A stretch of DNA of 64,000 nt from Symbiodinium kawagutii. Lineage: Eukaryota > Sar > Dinophyceae > Suessiales > Symbiodiniaceae. Shown one piece after another: positions 32,741 to 43,530 of this stretch (its first letter is position 1; the number at the start of each line of letters is the position of its first letter). A program made the translations under genes and the position numbers. The stretch is taken from the NCBI GenBank assembly GCA_009767595.1, contig VSDK01014227.1, forward strand, positions 204,578 through 268,577. Direction: 5' to 3'. Below the pieces are notes generated by a model. It searched no databases and was not told the origin of the DNA. It saw only the letters and a program-made list of their open reading frames with translations.

Positions 32741-35700
32741 CTTTCCTTCGGTGCTTTGCCTCCATGGAGGTTCTGGGCGATCGCGGAGAGGAGAATCTGA
32801 AGCGCTTGCGCATGGCCAGCGGTGCCAATGTGCAGCTTCTTCGAGGCGACGAAGCCACGGGATGCGCAGAATCTCAACCGCTATCCTTGTAGCGACAAAG
32901 CCATCCTTACGCGATCATCATGCCATCATGATGCTTACATATGATTATATACATATACATAAAGTATACATATATTGTCATATGTATATATATATATATT
33001 TTTGCTTCCATACTTTGTCATGGTAGCACAATTTCGTCGACGCTTCTGCTGACTTTCTTGAGGTGTTTGTTCCACATGACTCACGTTTCCCCCCTGCCTT
33101 GCGATTTGGAAAGACGCTACAGGACCACTGCTACCTGCAGCGTTTCGTGCTCGAGACGAATTCTTGGCCGTCCCCTGGCTGACGACGGAAAACAGGGCAT
33201 ATTAAGGGCATAAAAAGATATAAAAAGGGCATAAAAGGGCATGAAGACGATTATGGTTCTGTCACTGACTCTTCAGCTTTTCTTTGTATTTCTCATCCAT
33301 CCTTTCATATGATTATAATCAACACTCGCATATATTCGTGCCTTATATTCAAGACACAACACATATAACATATTTTTATATTGTCATATCTTCATTTTAA
33401 TTAAGAAATATATTACTGTAAACATTGTTCTCATCCTTTCCTCATCATTTCCTCATCCTTTCGCTGTGAGGTGCTTTGGGCAGACGACGGTGTGCGCCTG
33501 CGCCGTGCCCTGAACGGGCTGCTGGAGCGCGCCTATGCCAAGCGTCAGGACAGCTGATTACATGCATACAGTGTGGACATGCCTATCATATTTGACTCTG
33601 TGATGCGATAATGTCATCCTATATCCTACTATATCATACATCGATCTATGATATAATCCGGATGTACTATCATGACTGTGTCATGCTGTATTGCTAGTCA
33701 CAACACTGGCGAAGAGTGACAGGTTGGAAGTCAGCAGAAGGAGGTCGACCAAGAGCCAGACTCACATGTGCTGGAGGCGACCTGGGACTGTTCGATGTGA
33801 CCGAATCTTTTTTTGCGACGTGTAGAAGGTGTTTTGTAATTGTATTGCATGGTAGTTGTACTGGTATGTAGAATATGTATAAATATGTTGTGTATTGTCT
33901 AATATTGCTTGTTGTATTCTGCGTATGATGCTTACAATATCAGACGAAAAGCCCTGGATAGTATGGAATAGTCTGGTGATGGAATCATTAAAAGTTGATG
34001 ATTCGATCAAATTGATGATATTAATGTCTCCTTGAAAGAATTTGATAGAGTTACATTGATCAATATAATTCATTAGTCAAACGTATCAGCTATATTGATC
34101 GTTTGAGTTACATTGGTGTCATTTCTTTTTAAACGATCAATATATCTGATCATTCTATATGCTGATATATTTACACCAATTTTGATATATAAGCTATATT
34201 GAAACCAATGATCCACCAATGGTAGATCATGATCCCATAGGTTACGACATGTCATTTCCCTTCTTCGGTTCAGGTCATGATCCCAGAGGTGGCTTGTCGC
34301 CATCTCATCGGTGCACGCGGTGATCGCATCAAACTGCTTCGAGAGGAGTCACGTTGCGAGCCTTGGCGGCGCCGGCGCGGTGCCCATGGTGCATCGCATC
34401 AGGCGACGCATCCCGTCACACTGAGTTGCACTTTCCACTGAACTACATGGCTATGGGTCAATATTAAACAACCAGCTAATTCGGGATTTCCACCAACAAT
34501 AGTAGGGAAAACAATGGTTGATGATGGGGAACCAGGGGTACGGAGTTTTGACCCACTGAGCTACATATGAAGCTTTATACTGAACTATATGCGAGGTGTA
34601 TAGTGCTAAGCTAAACTATAGATTTGCCACTACTACTCGCCTGTGGCACCTCATTCTATCTCAGCTTGTCATCATAGGTGGCAGTTCCCTTATCATGATT
34701 TGTCACCATTATTGTAGAAGTATCAGCAGCTAGTGACACTTAGTAGCAATGTTGTTCTACCAATGAGAAGGGTGTATTGACCAAGCGGCACTTAGATGAT
34801 TCAAAACAGCCGAAGTGGAAAGGTGAACATCCCAACTGCTGAAGTATCTATAGCACGGGTACCACACAACAAGCCATGCTTGTTTATTGAGACGCTACGC
34901 AAAAGTAAGCTTCGCCTAATTGAAATCAACAGGACATGGCCATTTTACTATGCACAGAATTGGCATCAAGGCTTTTAAAATCCCATATAGTCATATATAG
35001 TCACCTTTCAGATGTCTGGTCTTTCTGAGTTCTTCCCTTTTATCATGTTGACAGGGCTGTGATTTTCAATGACCCAGCGTGGCCGCCTTCGGCATCTCTG
35101 ACATGTGCCTGGTCGCACCAAGGAAGTTCATTTGTCACCGGGCAACGTTGCCGGGATCGCGGCGCAAAGACGGGTGAAGTGCAACGGGTGGATTCCTCAA
35201 CGATTACGAGCGAAGAGCGCAGCTATCATGCTGGGATTGGATGCAGATAGAGCCAGAACATCAGATAGCTGAATTTTTTGAGTAATTACTTAATCATATT
35301 ATATAATATAATTATATATATATATATATGCTTGATCATGATTGCTGCTTGCATGATGCCGAGCAAGTTCAACATGTGCGCAGCTCTACCGAGGCTGATT
35401 CCTAGCATCGCTGAAGCTGTCGCGCGGATCCATGAGGTGCAAAGTCCATCAAACTCCACGAGATTTCGGGGATCTTTCGGTTGAGAGATGAGTATGGTGG
35501 GAGCAAAACATGGTGGGTGATGGTGGGATGATGAGTCATGACATGGATATGTGCCAAGTCATAGGGTAACCGTTATGGCCCCCATCAGTTTGCTAATGAT
35601 CATTCTATATTTGGAAACCTTTGGTTGTGGCACCTATTTTGGCACATATCCAGATGTTGACAGACGTTGACAGGTGCTGGTTGAATTTGCGGAGATCGGC

Positions 35701-36643
35701 ATTTTGAGCCTTCGACACTTTGACCTACAAGAGGTCTCCACTGGTGCCCCCACACAGGAGAGACTAGCATTTTCAAACACATATCAAATATGGGTGTTTC
35801 TCAGAATAGGGGACCCAAAAAATGGGTGGTTAATAATGGATGATTTGGGGGTACCCCTATTTTGAGAAACACCCAAATATATTCAAATGTACAGATGTTA
35901 GACTTGTCGGATTTTTTCGCCACAGAATTTGCCGCTGTTTGCACCTTCAGTCATCCCATGTCATCCCTTGTCCACTTATATCCACTTCCTTGGGAATTCC
36001 GAGGAGTCGAACGACGGGCCCAAGGAACGATTGCTTGGACATGGTCTTGCGGGCATCTCCCGGGGGGAGGCGAAATGTTTGAACATGTTTGAACGGGCAG
36101 TTCTTCCAAGCGTCCTGATCTGTGGAGTATCATGGAGCCTCTCCATCCCATTCTATGGTACAGTGATAAGTACATCTTGGATAGGTTGGGATGTAATGAT
36201 TATACATTTACCAGTGTAGATAGAGACATTTTTTTGTAGTACTGATTGTGAGACATTTTCGAGATGCCACACTTGCCGATTCTCATGATGGATGTCTCAT
36301 TCAGGCACGGAATGCCCGCATAGCAGTTCGGCAGCTGGTTTCAGCTGAGGCGCAACACTCAACGCGAGCCAGGTCACCAGCTTCCACCCATAGTTTCCAC
36401 CCACAGATCAAACAAGAGCCGGGGGTTCAGATGGGTTCAGGGGCACCTCCACAACTATTTCTGAAGTCCACCAATCACTCACAGCCAGCGGTTTCTTCGT
36501 TCCTCCAGGAATGCGGATGGCTGATAGGCAAGAGAGGTAATAAGATTCACAAACTTCGAGCAGCTAGGCGGAATTTGGATTCTGCTGGACGTGCAGAAGT
36601 TGCCATTAGACAGCTTGTTTTGCACGAGTTGTCGTGTAGATAA
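32741..36643 (+). CDS. KH-domain RNA-binding protein, at least three KH modules
   Basis: KH domains bind single-stranded RNA through a G-x-x-G loop. Module 1, exon from 32741: V-L-G-D-R-G-E-E-N-L-K-R-L-R-M-A-S-G-A-N. Exon about 33466-33550: V-L-W-A-D-D-G-V-R-L-R-R-A-L-N-G-L-L. Linker exon about 33721-33765. Module 2, exon from 34274: V-A-C-R-H-L-I-G-A-R-G-D-R-I-K-L-L-R. Module 3, exon 36305-36643: E-C-G-W-L-I-G-K-R-G-N-K-I-H-K-L, preceded and followed by A-I-R-Q-L-V, with a TAA stop at 36641. The linker and module 2 exons join in phase 0. Exons near 35059-35240, 35380-35460 and 35680-35740 are possible. Introns contain family A and B elements. The ATG is not identified; two adjacent genes remain possible. 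Confidence 0.7.
34449..34561 (+). mobile_element. Family B element, copy 3
   Basis: GGCTATGGGTCAATATTAAAC to GGAGTTTTGACCCACTGAGC with the GGGGAACCAGGGGTACGG block. CTACAT occurs immediately on both sides, a clear short target duplication. It lies in an intron of the KH gene. Confidence 0.9.
35791..35875. mobile_element. Family A element, copy 4
   Basis: GGGTGTTTCTCAGAATAGGGG to CCCCTATTTTGAGAAACACCC, about 84 bases, flanked by AAATAT on both sides. It is inside the KH gene, after an exon-like frame at 35680-35740. Confidence 0.92.
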
Positions 36644-36984
36644 GACCCATTGGAGGTGGTTGGATCTGCATGGCTTGGCACATCTTTGCAGTGCCACCTC
36701 TGAGGAACTTGCCTTAGTCTCCACCCGTGAAGCTGATGCCGAAGTGTGCAATGGCTGCCCAAGATCCGTGGTTGTCGGCAGCTTAAGCACGGATCAGAAC
36801 CGTCTGCAATCAGTCCTGTGGGATACCTGATAGACTCTGATAGACCATAGATTCTTGATACAAATGACAGTCGCACAGTCAATCCCTGTGTCCTTAGGAA
36901 ATCTTTGGTGCCCCAATCACCAAGTGCATTTGCGTGCTTCAGTTGATTGTGGACGACCTGGAGCTTTTCCCTGAAGTGACTTGA

Positions 36985-37660
36985 CTGGTCGATGTCCAAA
37001 ACATTTGTCAAATGCTGTCAGGTGCGGATGCCGATCTCACGCTGGTTCAGTGAATTTACCCAGCGGATCTGTAGGCAAGAACCTGTTGGAGTCATGCAGA
37101 TTATCAGACTTCAACCGGCGAGACGAGATGCAACAAAACGTAACAAAACCAGTTTCAGCGGCACACGTTGTAACCGCGGAAGCACGGGCTGGAAGCAGCA
37201 CCATGGAGAGCACGTTGTAGATGCCCTGCCCCAAGGCCCGGCGGAGCTTCCCAATGGTTCCCATCATTTTGAAATGCGAAGTGTGGAACAAGAGCTGCTG
37301 TCGCCAAGGTACAGCCTTGCACGAGTCTCTTGGTGCCCAGAAGTTTGTCGCCTTTCCTCTCTCGCGGCTTAGAAGAGGTGACGATGATAAGTCCAGTACT
37401 TGCAGATGATTGGCATCCAGCGATGTCCAGCAGGGTTTGGAAATCGCTTCTCTCGCTAGGCAGCAAGTGCTGGCTGTGATGCCCGTGTACACGCTGGGAA
37501 AAAGTGGGGGCCTTGGGGGTTTCTTTTTGGCTCCTGCAATGCAGAGACAGAAGCTTGAGAGTGGTGCTGTTGGAACTTTGAAGCAAAAGGTTCTCATGGA
37601 AATCAGAGACGGGAAAGGCATTCCAAAGGCTCCCGTTGGTGGGTGCACGTATCAAAATGT
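36985..37660 (+). CDS. Candidate exons of unknown function
   Basis: 37410-37660 reads S-S-D-V-Q-Q-G-L-E-I-A-S-L-A-R-Q-Q-V-L, then V-Y-T-L-G-K-S-G-G-L-G-G-F-F-L-A-P-A-M, which looks coding. 36992-37220 has two open + frames and a long minus frame, so the true one is unclear. A helical piece (L-S-W-L-L-L-E-L-R-G-S-A-Q-Q-R) follows at 37860-37970. No family is recognised. Confidence 0.35.
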
Positions 37661-37727
37661 ATCATCAACATGTACCAGGTATCATCAGCAAACCTACGTA
37701 AACTTCCGAATAAACCTCATAGTAAGC

Positions 37728-37812
37728 CTCATAGTAAGCCTCATAGCCAACCTCATAGCCAACCGCATAGCCAACCTAATAGTAACCCTCAAAGTAAACC
37801 TCACACAAAACC
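37728..37812 (+). repeat. 12-base tandem repeat, about seven copies
   Basis: Units of CCTCATAGTAAG drift to CCTCATAGCCAA. In one + frame they encode K-P-H-S and Q-P-H-S tetrapeptides, and in another I-V-S-L. The repeat sits between two exon-like pieces, so intronic origin is as likely as coding. Confidence 0.85.
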
Positions 37813-38039
37813 GACCATCTTTTTTTTTTGGAGAACCATGGAGTCCATGTGACACCCGGTGGCTCAGTTGGCTGCTATTGGAACTCCGCGGAAGCGCCCA
37901 ACAGCGTTTGCTGGGAGCACAAGCAGCGCACGAAGCCGTGGAAAGCGCTGCAGCTGCGCGCCCTTTGGCATGACAGCGGCAGGTTGGAGAAATCACCAAA
38001 ATCTGAGAATCACTAGGTATTAGTGTCAAAGGTATATCT

Positions 38040-38480
38040 AATCAATGTAATGAGATGTGATAAGTCACAATTGATTAGATATAATGAGTTGTTAAATCGT
38101 ATTAATTAGTTAGTATATTGATTAGTAACTTTCGATGATTGGCTATAGTTAGTATGATAAATACTCGGAGTAATGATTCCAATTAATGTGTATAGAATAT
38201 GATGAACTGTAGCCGCGCGGGTTACTATTCTAAGCAGAATTTGGACCAGAAATATTACCGGAACAGAACTTGATGCCTCAATAATGGTCTATTGATACCC
38301 AGTTGGGCGTATCTCACCGCAAACAAGAACTACCCCGAGAAATGAGACCTTCAACATTAGCAAACGCTCCTGATCGTCTCTGGAAAGGGAACCACATGAA
38401 TAAACCATGGTACTTCTTGTGTTTTTTGATATATATCCAAAGAAAGGACTCACTTATGAAACGATAATCTGCATAAATGC
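38040..38480. other. AT-rich stretch without recognisable gene
   Basis: Repeated TAATTAGTTAGTA and TTGATTAG words; no exon-like frame or inverted-repeat element was seen. Confidence 0.5.
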
Positions 38481-38829
38481 ATAATATGATTGATTACAAT
38501 TGGGCTTGTGCTGAAACTCTCAATTTTCGCCAACTTTCTGCGTCCGTAAGACATCCCAGTCGTCATCAAGCCGAGTGTTTCCATGAAAAGATACTAAAAG
38601 CCCCCAACGCCAAACTCGTCCATTTTCGTATAAGTGTCTTGTCTATGGGGCATTTCATCCGTCAGTGCGTTGAATTTGCTCGGAAGAGATCCGTTGTGGG
38701 ACCTTTGCCATTTAGCCTCGAAAGAGGTAGTTTTGTCAAAATCTCCAATACTGCCACTTCCACACACACACACACGTCGTGATACCTTGCGTATGTATCG
38801 TGAAATTCATAGACTTAGATATATGTGCT

Positions 38830-38921
38830 GCGTTTCTCCAAATATGAGTACCCCAAAATCATCCAGTTGATGAATCATTCATACTCGTAGGTTTTGGGGT
38901 CACCTATTTTGAGAAACCACC
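38830..38921. mobile_element. Family A element, copy 5, just upstream of the ANK-GNAT gene
   Basis: GCGTTTCTCCAAATATGAG to CACCTATTTTGAGAAACCACC. The left end is diverged and the right end typical. It ends about 70 bases before the ATG at 38990. Confidence 0.8.
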
Positions 38922-38989
38922 ATTAGGAAACGTACTTCCACACTGTCTTATCTTTTGGTACTGGTGCCACATTTTGTGTTGAGAACGCC

Positions 38990-40240
38990 ATGACCGGGAG
39001 AGTGAAGAACTCTTTGTTCTTCAATATAAAGGACAGTCCTTTTTCACAAGCAGAGAAGCTGATTAAAGAGTCCAACCTGGCTGCGTTGAATACCCTGTAC
39101 AAGCCCACTGAGCAGACCACAGTTTTCTTCGCAGCGGCACGCGAGTCTGGTCAAGATGAAGAGGCTTTGGCACTGTGCCGCATGTTACTTGAGCGCAGCA
39201 TTCCTGTCGACCACGCAGATGAGCTCAACCAGTCTGCTCTTTTCTACGCAGCGCGACAGGGGCATGCTGGTACCATCCAGTACCTCATGCGACAAGGAGC
39301 CAACCCTAACCTCGTGGACAAGAACGGGGAAACTGCAATTTTCTACGCAGTGTCGAAGAAGCAGGTGGATGCTGTCAAAGCTTTGCTTGACGGAGGCGCA
39401 AATCTGGAAGTAGTGAACAAGTGGAAGCACACGTGCATGAGTGTCGCACCCACAGAACTTCTGCCGACTCTTGTAGAGGAGCGCAAAAAGCGCCGTCGCT
39501 ACGACTCAGGTCCTGGACCAAAGCGGCGGCGCACAGCGCTGGAAGAGCTGCGTTCATGGGCAAATGAATGGCCCGTCACAGAGCAAGTGGTTGGAGAGAG
39601 AATGAACTACAAAGATGAGGATGTTATTCTACAGTCAGATGGCTATGCTGTGGTTAAGAATGCACCAGAGACTTGCGCTGCACGCATTCGCGTTTTAGAG
39701 AAGAACTTCGTTGTAGACCATGCTCGCCTGTTAGAAGGTGAGCCATGGTTCCAAGACCTCACTCCCGAGGATTTGTGCGAAACGGTAGAGGTTATCAGCG
39801 ACCTGGGAAACTCAGTGAATGCCATCAAACATGTGCTGTGCGGCAAGAACCCCCGACACTTCACGCTGCCCTTGGTTGAGACAAAGACCCAAATGATCGT
39901 GGGCTACGTCCACGCCAGCTACAAACCTGAAAAGCAACAGATGGCCATCGCACACATGAAAGTTGACACTGACCACACGGGACGAGGTCTTGGTGGACTG
40001 CTGATCAATGCAGCGGAGGATTACAGCACTTACATTGGCTGGAGCTGCATTACAACATGTTTATCGGTGCTGACAGCCAATGCCCGTGCACAAAGATGCT
40101 ATTCGAAAGCCGGGTTCAAATTCGAGTCCAGCTCCACGGCACTTTGGGGCTCAAAGCAGCATCCTGGATTTGAGTGGGAGTGCTGGCGAAAGGTTCACAA
40201 ACATTTCGGCAAGAAGAGCAAGAACTTTGAGAAGCAGTAG
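38990..40240 (+). CDS. Ankyrin-repeat GNAT N-acetyltransferase, single exon
   Basis: A 416-codon frame, ATG to TAG, without introns. Residues about 43-144 form three ankyrin repeats (S-A-L-F-Y-A-A-R-Q-G-H-A-G-T-I; E-T-A-I-F-Y-A-V). Residues 164-181 hold two basic clusters, K-K-R-R-R and P-K-R-R-R, a probable bipartite nuclear signal. Residues 290-405 form a GNAT fold: motif A V-D-T-D-H-T-G-R-G-L-G-G-L-L-I (325-339, the acetyl-CoA pyrophosphate loop) and motif B N-A-R-A-Q-R-C-Y-S-K-A-G-F (364-376). GNAT enzymes move acetyl from acetyl-CoA to amines or protein lysines/N-termini; ankyrin repeats would bind the partner. A nuclear protein acetyltransferase is inferred. The lack of introns, unlike neighbours, suggests retroposition. 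Confidence 0.88.
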   Translation: MTGRVKNSLFFNIKDSPFSQAEKLIKESNLAALNTLYKPTEQTTVFFAAARESGQDEEALALCRMLLERSIPVDHADELNQSALFYAARQGHAGTIQYLMRQGANPNLVDKNGETAIFYAVSKKQVDAVKALLDGGANLEVVNKWKHTCMSVAPTELLPTLVEERKKRRRYDSGPGPKRRRTALEELRSWANEWPVTEQVVGERMNYKDEDVILQSDGYAVVKNAPETCAARIRVLEKNFVVDHARLLEGEPWFQDLTPEDLCETVEVISDLGNSVNAIKHVLCGKNPRHFTLPLVETKTQMIVGYVHASYKPEKQQMAIAHMKVDTDHTGRGLGGLLINAAEDYSTYIGWSCITTCLSVLTANARAQRCYSKAGFKFESSSTALWGSKQHPGFEWECWRKVHKHFGKKSKNFEKQ

Positions 40241-40699
40241 TTGAATTCAATCAGGTCTTTGGAACTGTCCACAAATGATTGCGTCCCCGGTCAAAGGTAG
40301 ATACAACAATAGAAAACTACAATGGGAAGAACCCAATCGTTGTCTGGAGAACTACTGCAGCTGTGGCGGGCGGTAGTTCTTCAGCTGTGATCAGCTTCAC
40401 GGCAGATGCATCCAGTTCGACAAGGGATGACCAGAGATTATGAATGTAGAGTTGGCAGGGCTTGAAAGATCTTGAAAGGATTTACTTTCACGAACTCTAC
40501 CCCTTTACTAAATCCAAAAAGTTGTGGATTTTTTCCAATGTGCACATGCATGCAGCAGCATTGATTTCCTTCAGATTTGGCTTTTTCTTGAAGGGGACAG
40601 TTATTAAACACATGTTGGAAGGCTGATAGCTATCAATAGTCATCAATAGTCATCAATAGCTATAAAAGGATAGTTTTCCCCATCCTTCCATTTGATGGT

Positions 40700-42380
40700 T
40701 ATTGGAATGCTGCTTTGGTCGAATTGGTCCAAGGTGTTGATGCCGACTCTTCACCCAAAGGCATGGCGCCAGGTGGTGCAGGTGCAGGTGCTGAAGGCCA
40801 AAGAGCTTTGACAGCATCGCAGTTTCCATCTCAGTGGTCACAGGTCCTGTCACAGGTACGGTGAGAGGTTGACATTCGAGAGACTGCTGATGACTACTGA
40901 TGACTGCTGTATCTAGTTTTGAAGACCAAGGCCAAACATGCATAGTCTGCAGAGGGCACAAGACGTGGGAGATCCCATTGAAGGCTTGAAGATGTTGGAT
41001 GATGGGCGCCCAAGTTGACAGGTTCAACAGGTTTCAACAGTGCAGATTCAGTCCATTTCGAGTGTTCCAATGACAATAAAGATCACTGAAGTGTCAGTGT
41101 GTCAGAGGCGCGACTGCCGCGATGCCAGCGCCAGTGAAGCTGGCTGACGCCGAGTTCCTGAGCCAAAAACCTCGTAGGATTGGATGGGAATTTGATGATA
41201 TTTTCAACTTGGAAACCCAGGGATTGTTTGCCATGTGGATGTCCAATGGTTTCCAATGGTTTCCAACAAACCTATGTATCAACATTCTGTCAACATCTAT
41301 CAACATCTATCAACTACTTCAGGGACAATGAAATTCAATGAGGCCTCAATGATGCGAAAAGAGCTGAATCTCTTCACAGTTTCACGAATCCAGGTTGCCG
41401 CCTCAGCATTCAACGGCACGTGACAAAGGCGCTCGCTGGGAGTGCTGCAATGTTCACTAATGTCCGTAGTGAAAACAGCTGAAAAAAGTTGAAATGAAAA
41501 TCAGTCCAGTCAATCACATTGCAATTTCATGCTTTCTTATGCTTTCTTTGGTTCCCTTGTCTTTTTAACCTGTGGTTCAGCAAGATGAAACCAGTCGCAG
41601 GGGAGACCAAAGTGTTGATGGTTCTGATGGGGGTTGAGATGGCTTGAGTCCCTTAAGGGGATGACCCATGGCAAGCTGTGTAGGGCGGCTTGAGGGACCC
41701 AGCAACCCAGCATCGCAGCCACATTCACTTTTCTTGAGGCGCACCTTGCGAGATTCCCAGGCGGGAGATCACAAACCGATCACCACTGCAAGGTCCAGCG
41801 ACTACTTACTATGTTCAATATCCATGGAATCCATTGTAATCCCATATATTGCAGAGTGTGAACAATACAATATAAGCTAATATGATATGATATCAAGCTG
41901 TATATTATGTAAGATTGCAAGTAGGGATTCCATTTGTTTGCCGTCTGGGTCCAGGTCCATTGAGAAGACCACGACCTTGTTGCTGTGCTTTGACAGCCTC
42001 ACAGCTGCAGCTCATGGCACCGCCGAGATGTTTGTTGGGATGGGCGCACATTCCTTTTTGGACTCCAAGTGAATCTCACCAAGTGATGCATAGCCTACAT
42101 AGCTTTGATTTTTTTCGTATGTTTCTTATTCTTGGTCGGAATAAATCATCATTGTTCCTTACTTTCCTTTGCATTTTCCTCAACTCATTCCGAATTAAAG
42201 TGAATTTAATGATTTTCATTCTTAATTTTCTTCATCCAATCAGTGACTCTTTCCGAATTTTCAAAAGTGAAGAGGTGCACTTCTGAGGTTATCCATTGGC
42301 CATGCGCTTGGCCAGTCAGCATCTCATTGCTCAGCGTGCTGGAGTTACGCTGGAGGTCCATCCAGAGGTGGGGGAAATTG
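40700..42380 (+). CDS. Series of exon candidates upstream of the coiled-coil gene
   Basis: Exon-like frames in order: 40710-40857 (L-V-E-L-V-Q-G-V-D-A-D-S-S-P-K-G, then a Gly-Ala-rich stretch, ending before GTCCTG or GTACGG); 41122-41220 (M-P-A-P-V-K-L-A-D-A-E-F-L-S-Q-K-P-R); 41929-42070 (S-R-S-I-E-K-T-T-T-L-L-L-C-F-D-S-L); 42302-42370 (M-R-L-A-S-Q-H-L-I-A-Q-R-A-G-V-T-L, donor GTGGGG). They may be the N-terminal part of the coiled-coil gene or separate. Several 10-base duplications lie between them. Confidence 0.4.
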
Positions 42381-42679
42381 GTTGATGATGGTTGATGAGT
42401 TGGGTTGATGGTTGATGTGAGTCACTTCTGTGAGTTGTTTTACAAAGTGATGAGATATTTTACTAACTTTGGAGGGTGTCATGGGTGGAGATTTGTCCAA
42501 AATGGAGAGTCTGAAGTCTTAACATTGGTGAAGCTTCACGGCCCGTGACCCCGGAAGACTGACTAAGCTGGAGGCTCCTTGCACAGTTCTTGAAATCAAT
42601 AGTCCTGGTATGTCCTGGTCCATCCAAGAGTCCATCCTTGTCTTATTTGATCGCTTTCTCGCCTTATCTCGCCTTCTCT

Positions 42680-42990
42680 CGCCTTACTCCTTTGCTCTTG
42701 AAGCGCAGGCGTGGTCTGGAGTGCCACATGGCGCAGTGTGCAGGGCCCAGTCCCTGCTGCCATGTCACAGCAGCGTGGCTGATCCTCAACATGTTCGACC
42801 GACCGTGCGTTCTCAGGATGCGCATCCTGGGAAAGCCCAGTGCCAATGCAGTTGCTTGTTTCTTGGGCAAGACAACTTGCACGGATCATCACGGATCATT
42901 CGCCAGAAAACTTTCGGACACATTTGGACATTGTGACATGGTAGTGATACATGGTATTTGTATGTATTTGTTGCGATTTACATCAGTTTA
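42680..42990 (+). CDS. Candidate exon, frame uncertain
   Basis: Two + frames are open. One reads L-G-K-P-S-A-N-A-V-A-C-F-L-G-K-T-T-C-T. The minus strand is open as well. The segment begins after a pyrimidine-rich CTCGCC repeat. No family is recognised. Confidence 0.25.
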
Positions 42991-43530
42991 GGAGATCATA
43001 GGACGAATGATAGTAGCTATATAGAATCTGTTGAGCATCGGTGCACTGACCTCCTGAAAGGGCCATGTCTGAAGCAGATCCCATTTCCAAGAGAAACCAG
43101 ACAGGAAGCGAATGGAAGCGACCTGTGCGATCCTTTGCCTAGCTTAGGTTTTCTGATACAAAGAGCCCAGTGGCTGGAACGAACATTTGGCCCTACCTTG
43201 TGACCATGGCGAAAAAAATAGTTGGGCTGCCTTCACGTGTGGTCAGTAGCATGCAACCTGCTCACTGTGAAGAACTCTATGAGAAGAATTCCCCAACGAT
43301 TTCATGGCAGTGGCATGGGTCAAAATAGGTCTTTCTGAAATCTTTCTGAAATCTTTCTGTGTCTCACAGATTCTCACCTTGTGAATCCAACTGTCTCTTG
43401 ACAACTTCGCTGCAGGATGTCGCCAGAAAGCAAATTCGAAGAGCTTTGGAGGTGCCAAATGCGCCGCGATGCTACGCAATGCCACGCACAGTCGCGCCTT
43501 GGGAACCGTTGAGTTTACTCATTGGTGCAG

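Noticed and set aside
37037..37655. Two overlapping long minus-strand frames (203 and 166 codons)
   Set aside because: Two minus frames and two + frames are open at once. The + frame at 37410-37660 has the more natural composition, so the minus frames are taken as shadows, with some doubt.
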